The notes under the pieces are model-generated. The model was not told the origin of the DNA. It did not search any database and saw nothing but the letters and a program-made list of their open reading frames with translations. Positions 1 through 9,242 of a stretch of 64,000 bases of DNA are shown piece by piece. The stretch comes from Mucilaginibacter tundrae (GTDB lineage: Bacteria; Bacteroidota; Bacteroidia; Sphingobacteriales; Sphingobacteriaceae): positions 532,040-596,039 of the forward strand of contig NZ_JACCBZ010000004.1 of assembly GCF_013408825.1 (NCBI RefSeq), written 5' to 3'. Numbering within the stretch: the first letter of the stretch is position 1; every line of letters begins with the position of its first letter. The position numbers were made by a program, and so were the translations under genes.

Positions 1-495
1 CGCTGTAAGTTTAAGCGCAGCGATATCCTGTAAATAAGTATAATACCTTTTTTTAACCTCGTTGGTTAATGTTAAATAATATTGATTCTGATCATTATTA
101 GCAATTTCAAGCTCCTGCCTAGCTTGTTTTACAGCATACGGCTTTTCTAAAAATGAACCCAGGTTAAAGAATATCCCTGCTTGTATACCGTTAAAATAAT
201 TATAGTTTGACGTTGTGCCAGATACGTTACCCAGTGTGTTTATCCCCTGAGGTTGGTATATATATGAGAATGTAAAAGCATCCAGATAAGAAACTTTGGC
301 TTTACCAATGTTACCTTGTGCTATACTTATCCTGTTTTGGTTTGATTTTACCTGCGGATAATTTTCTTCGGCATGCGCTACTAACCTGGCAATGTAATCC
401 TCAGAAATATCATTCATGATGGTTTGCTGGGCACATACAAATTTATCTACCGATAAAAATATAATTAACAGGAAAAATAGTTTCGACTTATTCAT
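1..495 (-). CDS. TolC-family outer membrane efflux protein, N-terminal part
   Basis: The reading frame is open to the left window edge, so only about 165 N-terminal residues are present. They start with a Sec signal peptide ending near VCAQ, followed by helical, Gln/Asn-rich sequence (NYPQVKSNQNRISIA, then KQARQELEIANNDQ) typical of TolC-like outer membrane factors. Such proteins form the outer membrane duct of tripartite efflux or type I secretion pumps. The pump subunits must lie to the left, outside the window. The start ATG at 493-495 is the one that gives a signal peptide. No promoter was recognised upstream. Confidence 0.85.
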   Translation of the reverse strand, partial: MNKSKLFFLLIIFLSVDKFVCAQQTIMNDISEDYIARLVAHAEENYPQVKSNQNRISIAQGNIGKAKVSYLDAFTFSYIYQPQGINTLGNVSGTTSNYNYFNGIQAGIFFNLGSFLEKPYAVKQARQELEIANNDQNQYYLTLTNEVKKRYYTYLQDIAALKLTA

Positions 496-710
496 ACAGG
501 TTTTTCGGCATCGTTGCTGGCATTATACGTAATAATATGCCTGAAATGTTATAAAATTGAGCTTAAGCAAATATTACTGCAATTAAGCTAATTTTCGGCA
601 CGCATTTATCAACATCAGCAATAAAAATGTTAATAAATGCTACAGTACTGCATTAAACTTATAAGCACGATAAAACCACCCTTATAAATTAATATTTCTT
701 AAAAAGCATA

Positions 711-746
711 AAGAGGAATAATTTTCAATTAAATATTATTCCTCTT
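711..746 (-). terminator. Stem-loop after the di-haem cytochrome gene
   Basis: A perfect 12-bp inverted repeat (711-722 and 735-746) with a 12-nt AT loop lies 27 bp beyond the end of the minus-strand cytochrome gene. A T-rich stretch follows on the minus strand. The rest of the 496-773 interval shows no gene. Confidence 0.55.
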
Positions 747-773
747 CGTAATTATTAAAATAACCTTATCGGA

Positions 774-1271
774 TTATTTGCCTGTAGAATCAGGCTTAGC
801 TGGCGCGGTTCCGTCATGATGCATCATTTCCGGGCCATGATTCTTCATATCAGGTGCCAATTTTACTTCATCAGGATGCGGGCTACCACGGTGGCAAGTA
901 GCGCATTTAATATCGCCTATTACCATACTCAATGAGTCTTTCTTACCTTCAAAATATTTGGTATTTATTTTAGCAGTCATTTTATACATTTCACGGGCCA
1001 TGTTCTTTTCCGGCTTGGCATCGCTTGCAAAATCAAGTTTACCATTATCGCCGGCGGCATGGCAAAAATTACAGTGAACGCCTAACGCTTCAGACCAGTC
1101 GTCCATCACTTTATGAAGCAATTCGTGCGGTATATGTTTAGGAAGAACTTTTAAATTTTTAGGGCCATGATGATCGTCATGATCCGAACTCATCGAAGTA
1201 AGCGCTGAGAAAGTAACGGCTGCTAATATGCAGATGATTGTTGTTGTTTTTTTGTAGACAAGCATTTTCAT
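774..1271 (-). CDS. Exported di-haem c-type cytochrome (reaction-centre cytochrome c-like)
   Basis: A 165-residue protein with an N-terminal hydrophobic export signal, a His/Asp-rich segment, and two haem c attachment motifs, CNFCH (67-71) and CATCH (123-127). The spacing, the ALGVHC lead-in, and the AREM..M..IN stretch between motifs match the small family related to the cytochrome subunit of photosynthetic reaction centres (PF02276-like), which is common in non-photosynthetic Bacteroidota. It probably carries electrons in the periplasm or on the membrane. Its partner is unknown. It lies close to ccmF, whose product would help attach its haems. The C-terminus is again His/Met-rich, which could bind metal. 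Confidence 0.85.
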   Translation of the reverse strand: MKMLVYKKTTTIICILAAVTFSALTSMSSDHDDHHGPKNLKVLPKHIPHELLHKVMDDWSEALGVHCNFCHAAGDNGKLDFASDAKPEKNMAREMYKMTAKINTKYFEGKKDSLSMVIGDIKCATCHRGSPHPDEVKLAPDMKNHGPEMMHHDGTAPAKPDSTGK

Positions 1272-1498
1272 AGAGGTTTGAGAAACTAAGATAGTAATTA
1301 TTTAATAACCTAATGTTTTGGTAAAAAAAATCACGTCAAATTAGTATTACAATTGTGATGCGGTTAACCACATTACTAAGTTCGGTAATTATTTTTAGAA
1401 AAGCGCTGGCGGTATTTTGTCAGTAAGCTATAGAATTGAACTGTGAGGGATTATTGTACCTCAAAAAAAACATTATTTTTACAGGCAAACCAATCATA

Positions 1499-1966
1499 AT
1501 GAAAAACTTACCTAAAACTTTATTAATAGTAACAGCTATTTGTCTAATCACGGCGTGTTCAAAAAGTAACAATTCGCCGAATGGTTCTATTACAGGCAAT
1601 TGGCGCCAAACAACGGATACGATAAAGCAATATCAAAATGGAACGCTTACAAGTTCGGTTGGTTCACAAACTTTATTAAGTTCTGTTTGGCAATTTGGTA
1701 ACAAAGGAGTGTTAAATATTTACGACAATGGTGTTATTAATGCTATTCCTTCTGCTTACAAAGTTACAACTGATTCATTAATTATATATGTACCTGCGCA
1801 AACATTAAACGGTACATATCAACAGGCACGTACCATAAATTGGCAAATACAAACATTAACTCAACATGAATTAATATTGGCAAGTACAGCAAATATCTAC
1901 ATTGATGTTAATTTGCAACAAACTGTTCCCGGTAAAATAGTAACATTGTATTATCTTGAAAGGTAA
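1499..1966 (+). CDS. Small lipocalin-like lipoprotein of unknown function
   Basis: The frame is open from 1436, but the ATG at 1499 is preferred because it gives a clean lipoprotein signal (hydrophobic run, then ITACS). That start leaves 155 residues. The mature part begins with a Ser/Asn-rich linker, then ITGNWRQT, an opening typical of Bacteroidota lipocalin-like lipoproteins, followed by short beta strands. No catalytic motif is visible. It is the only plus-strand gene in the first 22 kb and stands alone, convergent with ccmF. Its role is unknown. Confidence 0.7.
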   Translation: MKNLPKTLLIVTAICLITACSKSNNSPNGSITGNWRQTTDTIKQYQNGTLTSSVGSQTLLSSVWQFGNKGVLNIYDNGVINAIPSAYKVTTDSLIIYVPAQTLNGTYQQARTINWQIQTLTQHELILASTANIYIDVNLQQTVPGKIVTLYYLER

Positions 1967-2040
1967 TACAATGTTGCTACTTAACAGGTTGCTTATGGCT
2001 TATACTTTTAGTTTAAAAACAAGCGAAGTTGATGAAGATA

Positions 2041-4494
2041 TTAAACCGTTTTTAGCTCTTTGTTCCTTCTAAAAATTGAAAGCAAAAAGCCGATGATCAT
2101 GATAACCGTGCCTGACCATAAGAAGTTGATGAACGGGAAGTTAATAGCACGCATAACAATGTACGGCCTTTTGCCTTCGGGCTGGTCGTAAACCATTATC
2201 TCGAATTTGTTTTGCTCAGGAATTATTTTGGTTAAGCGCAATTTCAAACCTGCGTCATCAATCTTACGTGCAAAGTCAAAGACTGAACCGTTTTTAACCA
2301 TGTAAACCGGCTCGGCCTGGTAAGTAATACCATGTGATACAACCTTTAAATCAGCACCAACGGCAACATCATTACCGGTGATTGGAATGTTTTGTACGTG
2401 CGCGTCTTTATTTAATTTTTCCATAATTATGTAACCATCGCGATATTGAATAGTATCCCCTACCTTCATATCGTGGGCGATTGGCGCATTATAGTTGGCA
2501 TCATCGTTAGTCTCCTGATCATGGCCCAGATCCATACCTGCCTGCATCACATTAAGCGGCGCCATGCTGATGTGGGTGTAAAGATCATGAAATAAATAGT
2601 GCTTGGTATCAGGCGATGAAACCAAACCCATTTTGTTGTTATACTGTGAGTTGGGTTTTAAGATAAACTCTTCCTTAATGTTGCCGTTTCCATCTAAAAG
2701 CTTGTAATCAACTTTAAAATAGTGATTTGGTGCAGATATGGAATCGCCAACATAAGTTACGGTGTAGTCGCCCATTTTGATTGGAACGTTTTTGTATAAC
2801 ATTAGGTTTTCGCGGGAGTTGTTCGCTTTATCAAAATCAGCCCCGTAATCCAGGCCACTTGTATTTTGTGATACTACATTGCTTGTACCGGCTGATATTA
2901 AAGCACCTACCATGATCAACCCAAAGCCAATATGCGCTACTGCTGAACCGGCTAACTTGATCTTTCCTTTGAATGCATCGGCCAAAACCTTCCCATTTAC
3001 CAAAATAGAGTAAATAGCACCCAGCATAACCAATATAAATACAAACTTAAGCTTGTAAACGCCGGTTAGGTAAACAATTACCCCGGTAATTATCGCCGCG
3101 AAAACCAAATATAGTACGGTACTGATGAAGAAGCGGGTAATATCCGTCTTTTTATATTTCAAGAATTGTGTAATGCCTGTAAGCAAGGTTACTACAACCG
3201 CGAAACCAGCCTGGAACACGTTGTATAAAGTAACCGGGTTTGACGGCGGAGCAATACTCGTTTTAAACATAGCGTTCCATACCGGGATTGAGGTAACTAC
3301 CACCAACTGCAGGCACGATAAAGCCAGGAAAACAGAACCAACAAACATCCAGAATTCTCGGGAGTAAGTATCTTCCTCTTTTTTGCTGATCGGCAATTCC
3401 TTAAAGCGTATTATCAGTAAGGTGGCTGCAATAATGGCAAATATCACCACATCAACTACCAGGTGCCAAAACATACCTAAATCGGTAAAAGCATGTACAG
3501 AAGTTTCGCCCAAAATACCGCTACGGGTTAGAAACGATGCATATAATACCAGTACAAAGCTTATCAGCGTTAAAAAAGTAGCTGTAAAATACGCATGACC
3601 TGTATTTTTATAAACGATCATGACATGGACTGCACCTATAAGGGTTAGCCACGGAATAAGGGCTGCATTTTCAACCGGATCCCAAGCCCAGTAACCACCA
3701 AAATTTAATGATTCATAAGCCCAAAGCGAGCCCATGATAACCCCCGTGCCTAATACCATTACCGCGAACAACGCGTATGAAATAGCCGGCTGAACCCATT
3801 CTTTATAGCGTTTTTGCCATAAGCCCGCAACAGCGTAAGCAAAAGGAACGATCATCGATGCGAAGCCTAAGAACAAAGTTGGCGGGTGGATCACCATCCA
3901 ATAGTTTTGAAGTAGCGGGTTTAAGCCATTACCATCTTTAACATAGGAAAGATATTCCGGGCGACTAAAGATCGGCGCATCCATTGCCTGGCGAAGCAGG
4001 ATAAATGGTGAGCTGCCTATACGTGAGCCAAATATTTCGACACCTAAAAGCATGGATGCCAATAGCGTTTGTGACAGCGCAATAACAGTAAGCACCGGTT
4101 TTTCCCATGATTTTGCACGCCAGATAAGGATATTACCTAATACAGCCTGCCAAAAGCCCCAAAGCCAAAAGCTGCCCTCCTGCCCTTCCCAAAAGCTGGA
4201 AATGATGTAGTAAACAGGTAATGTACGTGAAGAATGCTCCCATGCGTAATGATATTCGAACAGGTTGCTATAGATGATATAGAATAAGCAAGCGCCAATA
4301 CCGATAACAGAAATGCTATTTAAAAAATAGCCAATACGGCCCATGTATAACCATGAGGTATCAAGCTTATTGGTGTTGGTTGTAGCAAAGTAATAGCTGA
4401 TTGTTGAAAAAAGAGCGGAACCGAATGCAAGAACGATGAAAAATTGGCCTAAGTGACCCGGTAAAAGGTGTTCGCCCTGGTAATCTATTGTCAT
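2041..4494 (-). CDS. ccmF: Cytochrome c haem lyase subunit CcmF
   Basis: An 817-residue polytopic membrane protein. Haem-handling signatures are present: FWEGQEGSFW (101-110), VIHPPTLFLG (201-210) and the WWD-type motif WAWDPVENA (269-277). A large periplasmic part lies between about 540 and 780, and a last membrane helix precedes the C-terminus, as in CcmF. CcmF takes haem from CcmE and joins it to CXXCH apocytochromes. It sits 10 bp downstream of ccmE, so the two are co-transcribed. No ccmH-like gene follows it in this window. Confidence 0.93.
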   Translation of the reverse strand: MTIDYQGEHLLPGHLGQFFIVLAFGSALFSTISYYFATTNTNKLDTSWLYMGRIGYFLNSISVIGIGACLFYIIYSNLFEYHYAWEHSSRTLPVYYIISSFWEGQEGSFWLWGFWQAVLGNILIWRAKSWEKPVLTVIALSQTLLASMLLGVEIFGSRIGSSPFILLRQAMDAPIFSRPEYLSYVKDGNGLNPLLQNYWMVIHPPTLFLGFASMIVPFAYAVAGLWQKRYKEWVQPAISYALFAVMVLGTGVIMGSLWAYESLNFGGYWAWDPVENAALIPWLTLIGAVHVMIVYKNTGHAYFTATFLTLISFVLVLYASFLTRSGILGETSVHAFTDLGMFWHLVVDVVIFAIIAATLLIIRFKELPISKKEEDTYSREFWMFVGSVFLALSCLQLVVVTSIPVWNAMFKTSIAPPSNPVTLYNVFQAGFAVVVTLLTGITQFLKYKKTDITRFFISTVLYLVFAAIITGVIVYLTGVYKLKFVFILVMLGAIYSILVNGKVLADAFKGKIKLAGSAVAHIGFGLIMVGALISAGTSNVVSQNTSGLDYGADFDKANNSRENLMLYKNVPIKMGDYTVTYVGDSISAPNHYFKVDYKLLDGNGNIKEEFILKPNSQYNNKMGLVSSPDTKHYLFHDLYTHISMAPLNVMQAGMDLGHDQETNDDANYNAPIAHDMKVGDTIQYRDGYIIMEKLNKDAHVQNIPITGNDVAVGADLKVVSHGITYQAEPVYMVKNGSVFDFARKIDDAGLKLRLTKIIPEQNKFEIMVYDQPEGKRPYIVMRAINFPFINFLWSGTVIMIIGFLLSIFRRNKELKTV

Positions 4495-4504
4495 TAAAAT
4501 GGGT

Positions 4505-4912
4505 TTATATAGAAGCTTTTTTAGTGTCGGCTTTAACGTCTAATTTATCCTGTGTGTACTTCGATGGGCACTTCATTAGGATGTGTGAAGCGTGAAACGC
4601 CCCTTTGTTCATTTGGCCAACCAATACAATTTTATCCGTCCTATCAAAATCTTCGGGCTTGGTACCGGTGTAAATCACTTTACGTTCATTGCCTATAGTA
4701 TCTCGCATGTAAAAAGAAAAGTAGTTGGCATCCTTGGTTGCATCATATACCATTTCCTTTTGTTTGTCGATATGGCCGATGATATGCAGTTCGCCGCTGT
4801 TGTTATCAGCATCCTTAAATGTACCATAGGTGCTGGCAGAACCATAAGTGCAAATGATTATCGCGATAGCAACCGCGATGGTTATGATGCCAAAAATTGA
4901 TGATTTCTTCAT
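4505..4912 (-). CDS. ccmE: Cytochrome c maturation haem chaperone CcmE (CXXXY type)
   Basis: A 135-residue protein with one N-terminal membrane anchor and a small OB-fold domain. CcmE carries haem from the CcmABCD exporter to CcmF. The usual haem-binding HXXXY motif is replaced by CPSKY, with Cys115 and Tyr119. The strand IVLVGQMNKGAFHASHILM just before it aligns with the conserved CcmE core. A CXXXY CcmE is known from some other bacteria and archaea. A good ribosome site (AGGAGAG) lies upstream of the ATG, and a TATTTTTG box lies further up. Confidence 0.9.
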   Translation of the reverse strand: MKKSSIFGIITIAVAIAIIICTYGSASTYGTFKDADNNSGELHIIGHIDKQKEMVYDATKDANYFSFYMRDTIGNERKVIYTGTKPEDFDRTDKIVLVGQMNKGAFHASHILMKCPSKYTQDKLDVKADTKKASI

Positions 4913-4941
4913 TAAGGTTTCTCTCCTTGTAATTGAGTTTA

Positions 4942-4949
4942 CAAAAATA
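4942..4949 (-). promoter_or_regulatory. Bacteroidota -7 box for ccmE-ccmF
   Basis: TATTTTTG on the minus strand fits TAnnTTTG and lies about 30 bp upstream of the ccmE ATG. Its presence suggests that ccmE-ccmF can be transcribed separately from gdhA and ccmCD. Confidence 0.5.
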
Positions 4950-5029
4950 CGAAACGTAAAGGTAATAATGTTTATTACAAGACATTAATCTTATTTAGAA
5001 TTGTTATCGATAAACCAGTATATTAGAAG

Positions 5030-5179
5030 CGTCATTGCGAACGAAGCGTGGCAATCCCCGATATGCAGATCAGCTTTGCATGTTTCGCTGTAAGCGGGGA
5101 TTATTAATATATGTTGTTTTTATCGGTTAATGAGCTCCCTACGGTCGGTTGCCACATTGCTACACTCCTCGAAATGACG
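5030..5179. repeat. 150-bp element bounded by an imperfect inverted repeat
   Basis: The left end begins CGTCATTGCGA and the right end closes with TCGAAATGACG, an imperfect inverted repeat extending inward through GTGGCAATC / GGTTGCCAC. Inside is a further GC-rich hairpin (ATCCCCG ... CGGGGAT). It has no coding capacity. Elements with these ends are, in my experience, common interspersed repeats in Sphingobacteriaceae and related genomes. It fills part of the 588-bp gap between gdhA and ccmE. Confidence 0.7.
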
Positions 5180-5202
5180 TTGGGGAAGATTTAATGTTTC
5201 AA

Positions 5203-5438
5203 ACTGTACCATTTTCGATCCTAACAAGTATAAATTGTCGTGATTTTTGACGTTTTTTATTGACTTTTCGATGAAAAATGAGTCAAAAACTAATGTTTTT
5301 TGGTCGATTTTAGTGATTTTTGAGCCAATTTAGGGTCTAAAATGAATCTAAAAACGCCATTTTCAGTACTTTTTAGGGCGTTTCCGGGGTAAAAGTGTAC
5401 CAAATGTACCAATTGTTTCACCTGTTTCGTGGTACAGT
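5203..5438. repeat. Noncoding TGTACC-rich element with 9-bp terminal inverted repeats
   Basis: ACTGTACCA at 5203-5211 and TGGTACAGT at 5430-5438 form a perfect inverted repeat. Two more TGTACC units lie near 5397-5410. Positions 5366-5438 match 48312-48385, upstream of the RepA-like ATPase gene, at about 67 of 74 aligned columns by hand. There is no open frame of note. It may be a non-autonomous or orphan copy of a site used by that ATPase. Confidence 0.6.
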
Positions 5439-5442
5439 ACAC

Positions 5443-5471
5443 AAAAAAGCCATTGTATGTAACATACAATG
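5443..5471 (-). terminator. Rho-independent terminator of gdhA
   Basis: The stem CATTGTATG / CATACAATG (5451-5459 and 5463-5471) with a 3-nt loop is followed, on the minus strand, by GCTTTTTTG. It lies 30 bp past the gdhA stop. Confidence 0.75.
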
Positions 5472-5500
5472 ACTTAAAAAATTATGATAATCAGTATTCT

Positions 5501-6937
5501 TTATGGCCAAACACCAAGGTTTTGGTAGGACACAGCTATTTTGTTAATTGCGCCTACAAAAGCTGCTGTGCGTAAGGTATCAATACCGGGGGTATTTACA
5601 AATGTTTCCCTGATCTCGTGGTACGAGCGGATCATCGTATCTTCTAAACCAGAGTTTACCAGTTCCAACTCAGATGCCCCTTTAATGATACTTGAACGCT
5701 GCGCGCTGTTTAAGGCTACACCTGTAATACCTTCAACCATATTTACCAGGTTTAGGTTCGAGTTTTCCTCGAAACGCCTGTTCATACGGCCAAATGCTAC
5801 GTGCGAAAGGTTTTTCAACCATTCGAAGTATGATACTGTTACACCACCAGCGTTAGCATACATATCGGGAATGATTAGACCGCCATTTTTATAAAAAATA
5901 GCTTCCGCTTCAGGAGTTGTAGGTCCGTTGGCGCCTTCGGCTATGATCTTAGCTTTAATATTTTTAATATTTCCAATAGTGATCTGGTTCTCCAATGCGG
6001 CTGGAACAAGGATATCACATGGTTGCTCCAAGCCTTCCATTGAATTTTTGAACTCAGACTTAGCGCCTGCATAACCCAGAATTGATCCGGTTAATTTGCG
6101 GTGCTGGAATACTGCTTCAATATCCAAACCGTCGGCGTTGTATATAGCGCCTTCAAACTCGCAAAGGCCAACTACTATAGCGCCAAATTCAATAAGGAAC
6201 TTAGCGGAGTGATAACCCACGTTACCCAAGCCCTGCACAATAACTTTTTTCCCTGATATACCTGCTGTAAGGCCAATTTTCTGCATGTCCTCACCAACGC
6301 TTACGCACTCGCGAATAGCAATGGCTACTCCCCTGCCTGTAGCCTCACGACGGCCTGCAATACCTTGTAACGCGATTGGTTTGCCTGTTACAGCACCCAT
6401 AGCGTCTAACTGACCAGGGTTCATAGTGGCATAGGTATCAGCAATCCAACTCATCTCACGTTCTCCAGAACCATAATCCGGTGCAGGGACATCAATGCTT
6501 GGGCCAATGAAATTTTTCTTGATTAATTCAACAGTATAGCGGCGGGTGATGTTTTCCAATTCGCCAACAGTATAATTTTTAGGATTGATCTTGATACCGC
6601 CTTTTGCTCCACCGAAAGGAACGTTTACGATCGCACACTTATAAGTCATTAACGCGGCAAGCGCCATTACTTCATCCTCATTAACCATTTCGCTATAGCG
6701 GATACCACCTTTGGTTGGTGATTGGTGATGAGAGTGTTCTACACGCCAGGCGTCGATAACTTCGAAGCCATTGCCCTTGCGGATTGGAAAACGGAAACGG
6801 TAAACGCTGTTGCAGGATTTTATCTGGTCGAGTAAACCAGCATCATGTTTTGTGAACGTAGCTGCGTGATCGAAGAACTTACATACATCCCCAAAAAAGT
6901 GATCGTCAGGGACGGCAGCATTAATATTGGTAGCCAT
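5501..6937 (-). CDS. gdhA: Glutamate dehydrogenase (Glu/Leu/Phe/Val dehydrogenase family)
   Basis: A 478-residue enzyme for the reversible oxidative deamination of glutamate to 2-oxoglutarate. The substrate lysine motif [11 protein letters not shown] is present, as are the dinucleotide-binding segment [14 protein letters not shown] and a C-terminal family core. The length is within the range of the longer Bacteroidota forms. Cofactor choice cannot be read with certainty. The gene is inserted between ccmD and ccmE in the same orientation. It has its own -7 box and terminator, so it is probably its own transcription unit. Confidence 0.92.
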   Translation of the reverse strand: MATNINAAVPDDHFFGDVCKFFDHAATFTKHDAGLLDQIKSCNSVYRFRFPIRKGNGFEVIDAWRVEHSHHQSPTKGGIRYSEMVNEDEVMALAALMTYKCAIVNVPFGGAKGGIKINPKNYTVGELENITRRYTVELIKKNFIGPSIDVPAPDYGSGEREMSWIADTYATMNPGQLDAMGAVTGKPIALQGIAGRREATGRGVAIAIRECVSVGEDMQKIGLTAGISGKKVIVQGLGNVGYHSAKFLIEFGAIVVGLCEFEGAIYNADGLDIEAVFQHRKLTGSILGYAGAKSEFKNSMEGLEQPCDILVPAALENQITIGNIKNIKAKIIAEGANGPTTPEAEAIFYKNGGLIIPDMYANAGGVTVSYFEWLKNLSHVAFGRMNRRFEENSNLNLVNMVEGITGVALNSAQRSSIIKGASELELVNSGLEDTMIRSYHEIRETFVNTPGIDTLRTAAFVGAINKIAVSYQNLGVWP

Positions 6938-7006
6938 AATTTTTGTTAGATAATTATTATATTGTTAAAAAACAGCGCAAATGTGATACTTTTTTTATCA
7001 ATATTG

Positions 7007-7014
7007 CAAATATA
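7007..7014 (-). promoter_or_regulatory. Bacteroidota -7 box for gdhA
   Basis: TATATTTG on the minus strand, about 70 bp upstream of the gdhA ATG, fits the TAnnTTTG consensus. It predicts a leader of roughly 60 nt. Confidence 0.5.
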
Positions 7015-7090
7015 AATACAGGTGTATTGTCAATAATTACTAACAGACGACATAATACTATGTTTAAACAATTTAAACATAGTATTTGAA

Positions 7091-7300
7091 CTATTTTTCG
7101 TTTTCGATTTTTTTCAATCTTCTGTCAATTGAAAATAAATATAAGGCTAATCCAACAAATATGATGGCGATTATAGAAACAACAACGTATATTTTACCTG
7201 AGCTTTGCAAGGTATCATCCATAGTTACCCCGAGATTGGATTGTGCAAATACGCCTGTATAGGATAAAAGCAAAAGCAACAAAAAAGTTAATTTCTTCAT
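7091..7300 (-). CDS. ccmD: CcmD-like small membrane protein
   Basis: 69 residues: a signal-like N-terminal segment ending at VFAQ, one hydrophobic span (IYVVVSIIAIIFVGLALYLF) and a short charged cytoplasmic tail DRRLKKIENEK. This matches the small CcmD-like proteins that help release haem-loaded CcmE from CcmABC. It starts one base after the ccmC stop, so it is translationally coupled to ccmC. The family is poorly conserved in sequence, so position carries much of the assignment. Confidence 0.75.
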   Translation of the reverse strand: MKKLTFLLLLLLSYTGVFAQSNLGVTMDDTLQSSGKIYVVVSIIAIIFVGLALYLFSIDRRLKKIENEK

Positions 7301-7301
7301 A

Positions 7302-7976
7302 TTAATTTATAGCATTCTTTTTGTTTTCAATTAAACGGATCCGGTAACGTATGGTGGCTATCCACAAAGCGATAAAACTCCAGCCCAACATTGCGGGATA
7401 AAAAGCGATCTTCATTCCGTTATCCAAATCGTATTTGCCAAATGCAGGGTTACCGCCACTGCCAGGGTGAAGCGAATCCGTCATCCTTGGTAAAATGAAT
7501 ATCAGCACGATCATTATTGGAAAGGCGAAGATGTTGTAAATAGCCGAGATCTTGGCACGCTTTTGTTCTTCGTCAATTGAATTACGCAGTACCAAATAAG
7601 CGCAGTATAACAAAAATGCTATAGCGGCACTATTTTGCTTAGGATCGCCGCTCCAAAATTGTCCCCAGGTATATTTTGCCCATAGCATACCTGTTAATAA
7701 ACCTAAGCTATAAAATAGTAAGCCGGTGTTTACACATTCAACCGCGGCCAGGTCATCCTCTTCCCTGCCATTTCGCAAATACTTTATACTGAAGTAAACT
7801 GATAGTACGAATACCGTAAGCATCCCCATCCACATGGGCACGTGAAAATAGAGGTTACGTATAGTTTCGTGGAGTACGGGCAAAGCAGGTACATGAAGCA
7901 GTAAACCTGTAAAAAGTGTAGAAAACACTAGCAATACAGCTATTACTTTCCACCATGTTTGATAAATGAACTTCAT
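7302..7976 (-). CDS. ccmC: Haem exporter/handling protein CcmC
   Basis: 224 residues with six predicted membrane helices. The WWD-type haem motif appears as WGQFWSGDPK (104-113), and conserved histidines include His45 in YFHVPMWM. CcmC presents haem to CcmE on the outer face of the inner membrane. It is followed at once by ccmD. ccmB lies 5 kb away on the same strand rather than adjacent, and no ccmA is found in the window. Confidence 0.92.
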   Translation of the reverse strand: MKFIYQTWWKVIAVLLVFSTLFTGLLLHVPALPVLHETIRNLYFHVPMWMGMLTVFVLSVYFSIKYLRNGREEDDLAAVECVNTGLLFYSLGLLTGMLWAKYTWGQFWSGDPKQNSAAIAFLLYCAYLVLRNSIDEEQKRAKISAIYNIFAFPIMIVLIFILPRMTDSLHPGSGGNPAFGKYDLDNGMKIAFYPAMLGWSFIALWIATIRYRIRLIENKKNAIN

Positions 7977-7990
7977 ATTAATTGTGCTGA

Positions 7991-7998
7991 CAAAGGTA
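7991..7998 (-). promoter_or_regulatory. Bacteroidota -7 box for ccmC-ccmD
   Basis: TACCTTTG on the minus strand lies 14 bp upstream of the ccmC ATG, predicting a leader of only a few nucleotides. Confidence 0.5.
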
Positions 7999-8057
7999 AT
8001 GATTTAAAAATCACGAATTAAATCATTTGGCTGTAATTGGTATCGTAATTAGTGATA

Positions 8058-9242
8058 TTAATCGCCAGGGGTATAATCAACGGGTAACAGATCAGATAAT
8101 TTTGATTTTGACCAGGTGCCTTCATATAAAGGAGCATTCTCGCCAAACACCACACCATTGGTATCAAATAAATAAGGATTTTTAATTGAAAGTTCGCTGG
8201 TTTCAAAAGTTTCCATATCTAATGGCCTATAGATATCTTTAAAATCGGTTGTTTCGTGTTTTTTAGTATAAATTACATATAGATAGTCAGTGAAATTTAT
8301 AGCATATATGCCTTTTTGCTCCGTTGCAAACAAATATGAATTTACCGGTAAAGGATCGCGATATAAGTGTTGACGCATGTACTTAGGTGAATTTTCCATT
8401 TCGATCCAATGATTTAAGGAATCACGACTATGTCCATCATTATATTTTTTTATTTTTTGCAGAATGACACCTTCCTGCGGGCGATCAACATTTGGTAGTT
8501 GGGTTAATTTCATCACAACAAACCCATCAGAGTCGAGTTTACCCGTATATAAAGATCTGTAGAAATGCATTGGCGAACCATAATAGGCCTCTTCCCGTTT
8601 TTTTTTCCATTCATCCTTTTGCTTTTTTGAGCCCGATAATTCCTGAAAAAGCCGCTGACCGCGGTAGGATATTGTCCCCGTTAATTTACTGCTCGTAAAT
8701 TCACTTACTAAAAATTTAACACGGTATCCCAATGCCATATTATCAACCACTAAAAAATCATCAGTATAAGCTTCCAACTCTTCCTTTGATTTGTGATAAA
8801 TAAGGTTCACGATTTTAGGATTTAATACATAGCAAAGCTTTGCATTATCGTCGGTGCCAATAAATTCTTTAACAAATTGAGCATAATTTATTTTCCAATT
8901 GGCGGGTGTAGTAACGATCACCTCTCGCAATTCTGTGACTTTTTGAGCTAACTCGATTGGGAGATTTATAGGGTTATCGCCTACTAATATCGTTTTAGAA
9001 TAATCCTCATAACCTAATATGCTGACAACAAGTGTATACTGCCCGGGTTTAAGATGGCTTAAAGTGAATGTTCCATCGGATGAAGTTGAAGTTCCTGACG
9101 TGGTATTGCTTAAAAATACATTGGCCAATGATAACGGGGCTTTAGTATCAGCACGAGTTACTCTACCCGTTATTATACCGTTTTGAGCCAGCGTAATAAT
9201 CGGAAAAAACAATAGGAGGATTAACCAGGAAAAACGCATCAA
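8058..9242 (-). CDS. Exported protein with N-terminal CarboxypepD_reg-like domain
   Basis: 394 residues with a signal peptide ending at TLAQ. Residues about 20-110 form a carboxypeptidase regulatory-like beta sandwich (GIITGRVTRADTKAPL, LSNTTSGTSTSSDGTF, LKPGQYTLVVSILGYEDY), the same module found at the start of TonB-dependent receptors. The remaining 280 residues are not a receptor barrel and carry no motif I recognise. The gene lies between the porin gene and ccmC, on the same strand. It probably acts in the periplasm or outer membrane; its function is unknown. Confidence 0.75.
   Translation of the reverse strand: MMRFSWLILLLFFPIITLAQNGIITGRVTRADTKAPLSLANVFLSNTTSGTSTSSDGTFTLSHLKPGQYTLVVSILGYEDYSKTILVGDNPINLPIELAQKVTELREVIVTTPANWKINYAQFVKEFIGTDDNAKLCYVLNPKIVNLIYHKSKEELEAYTDDFLVVDNMALGYRVKFLVSEFTSSKLTGTISYRGQRLFQELSGSKKQKDEWKKKREEAYYGSPMHFYRSLYTGKLDSDGFVVMKLTQLPNVDRPQEGVILQKIKKYNDGHSRDSLNHWIEMENSPKYMRQHLYRDPLPVNSYLFATEQKGIYAINFTDYLYVIYTKKHETTDFKDIYRPLDMETFETSELSIKNPYLFDTNGVVFGENAPLYEGTWSKSKLSDLLPVDYTPGD

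Noticed and set aside
8018..8206. 62-residue minus-strand open frame
   Set aside because: Overlaps the 3' end of the CarboxypepD_reg-like gene in another frame; no motif.
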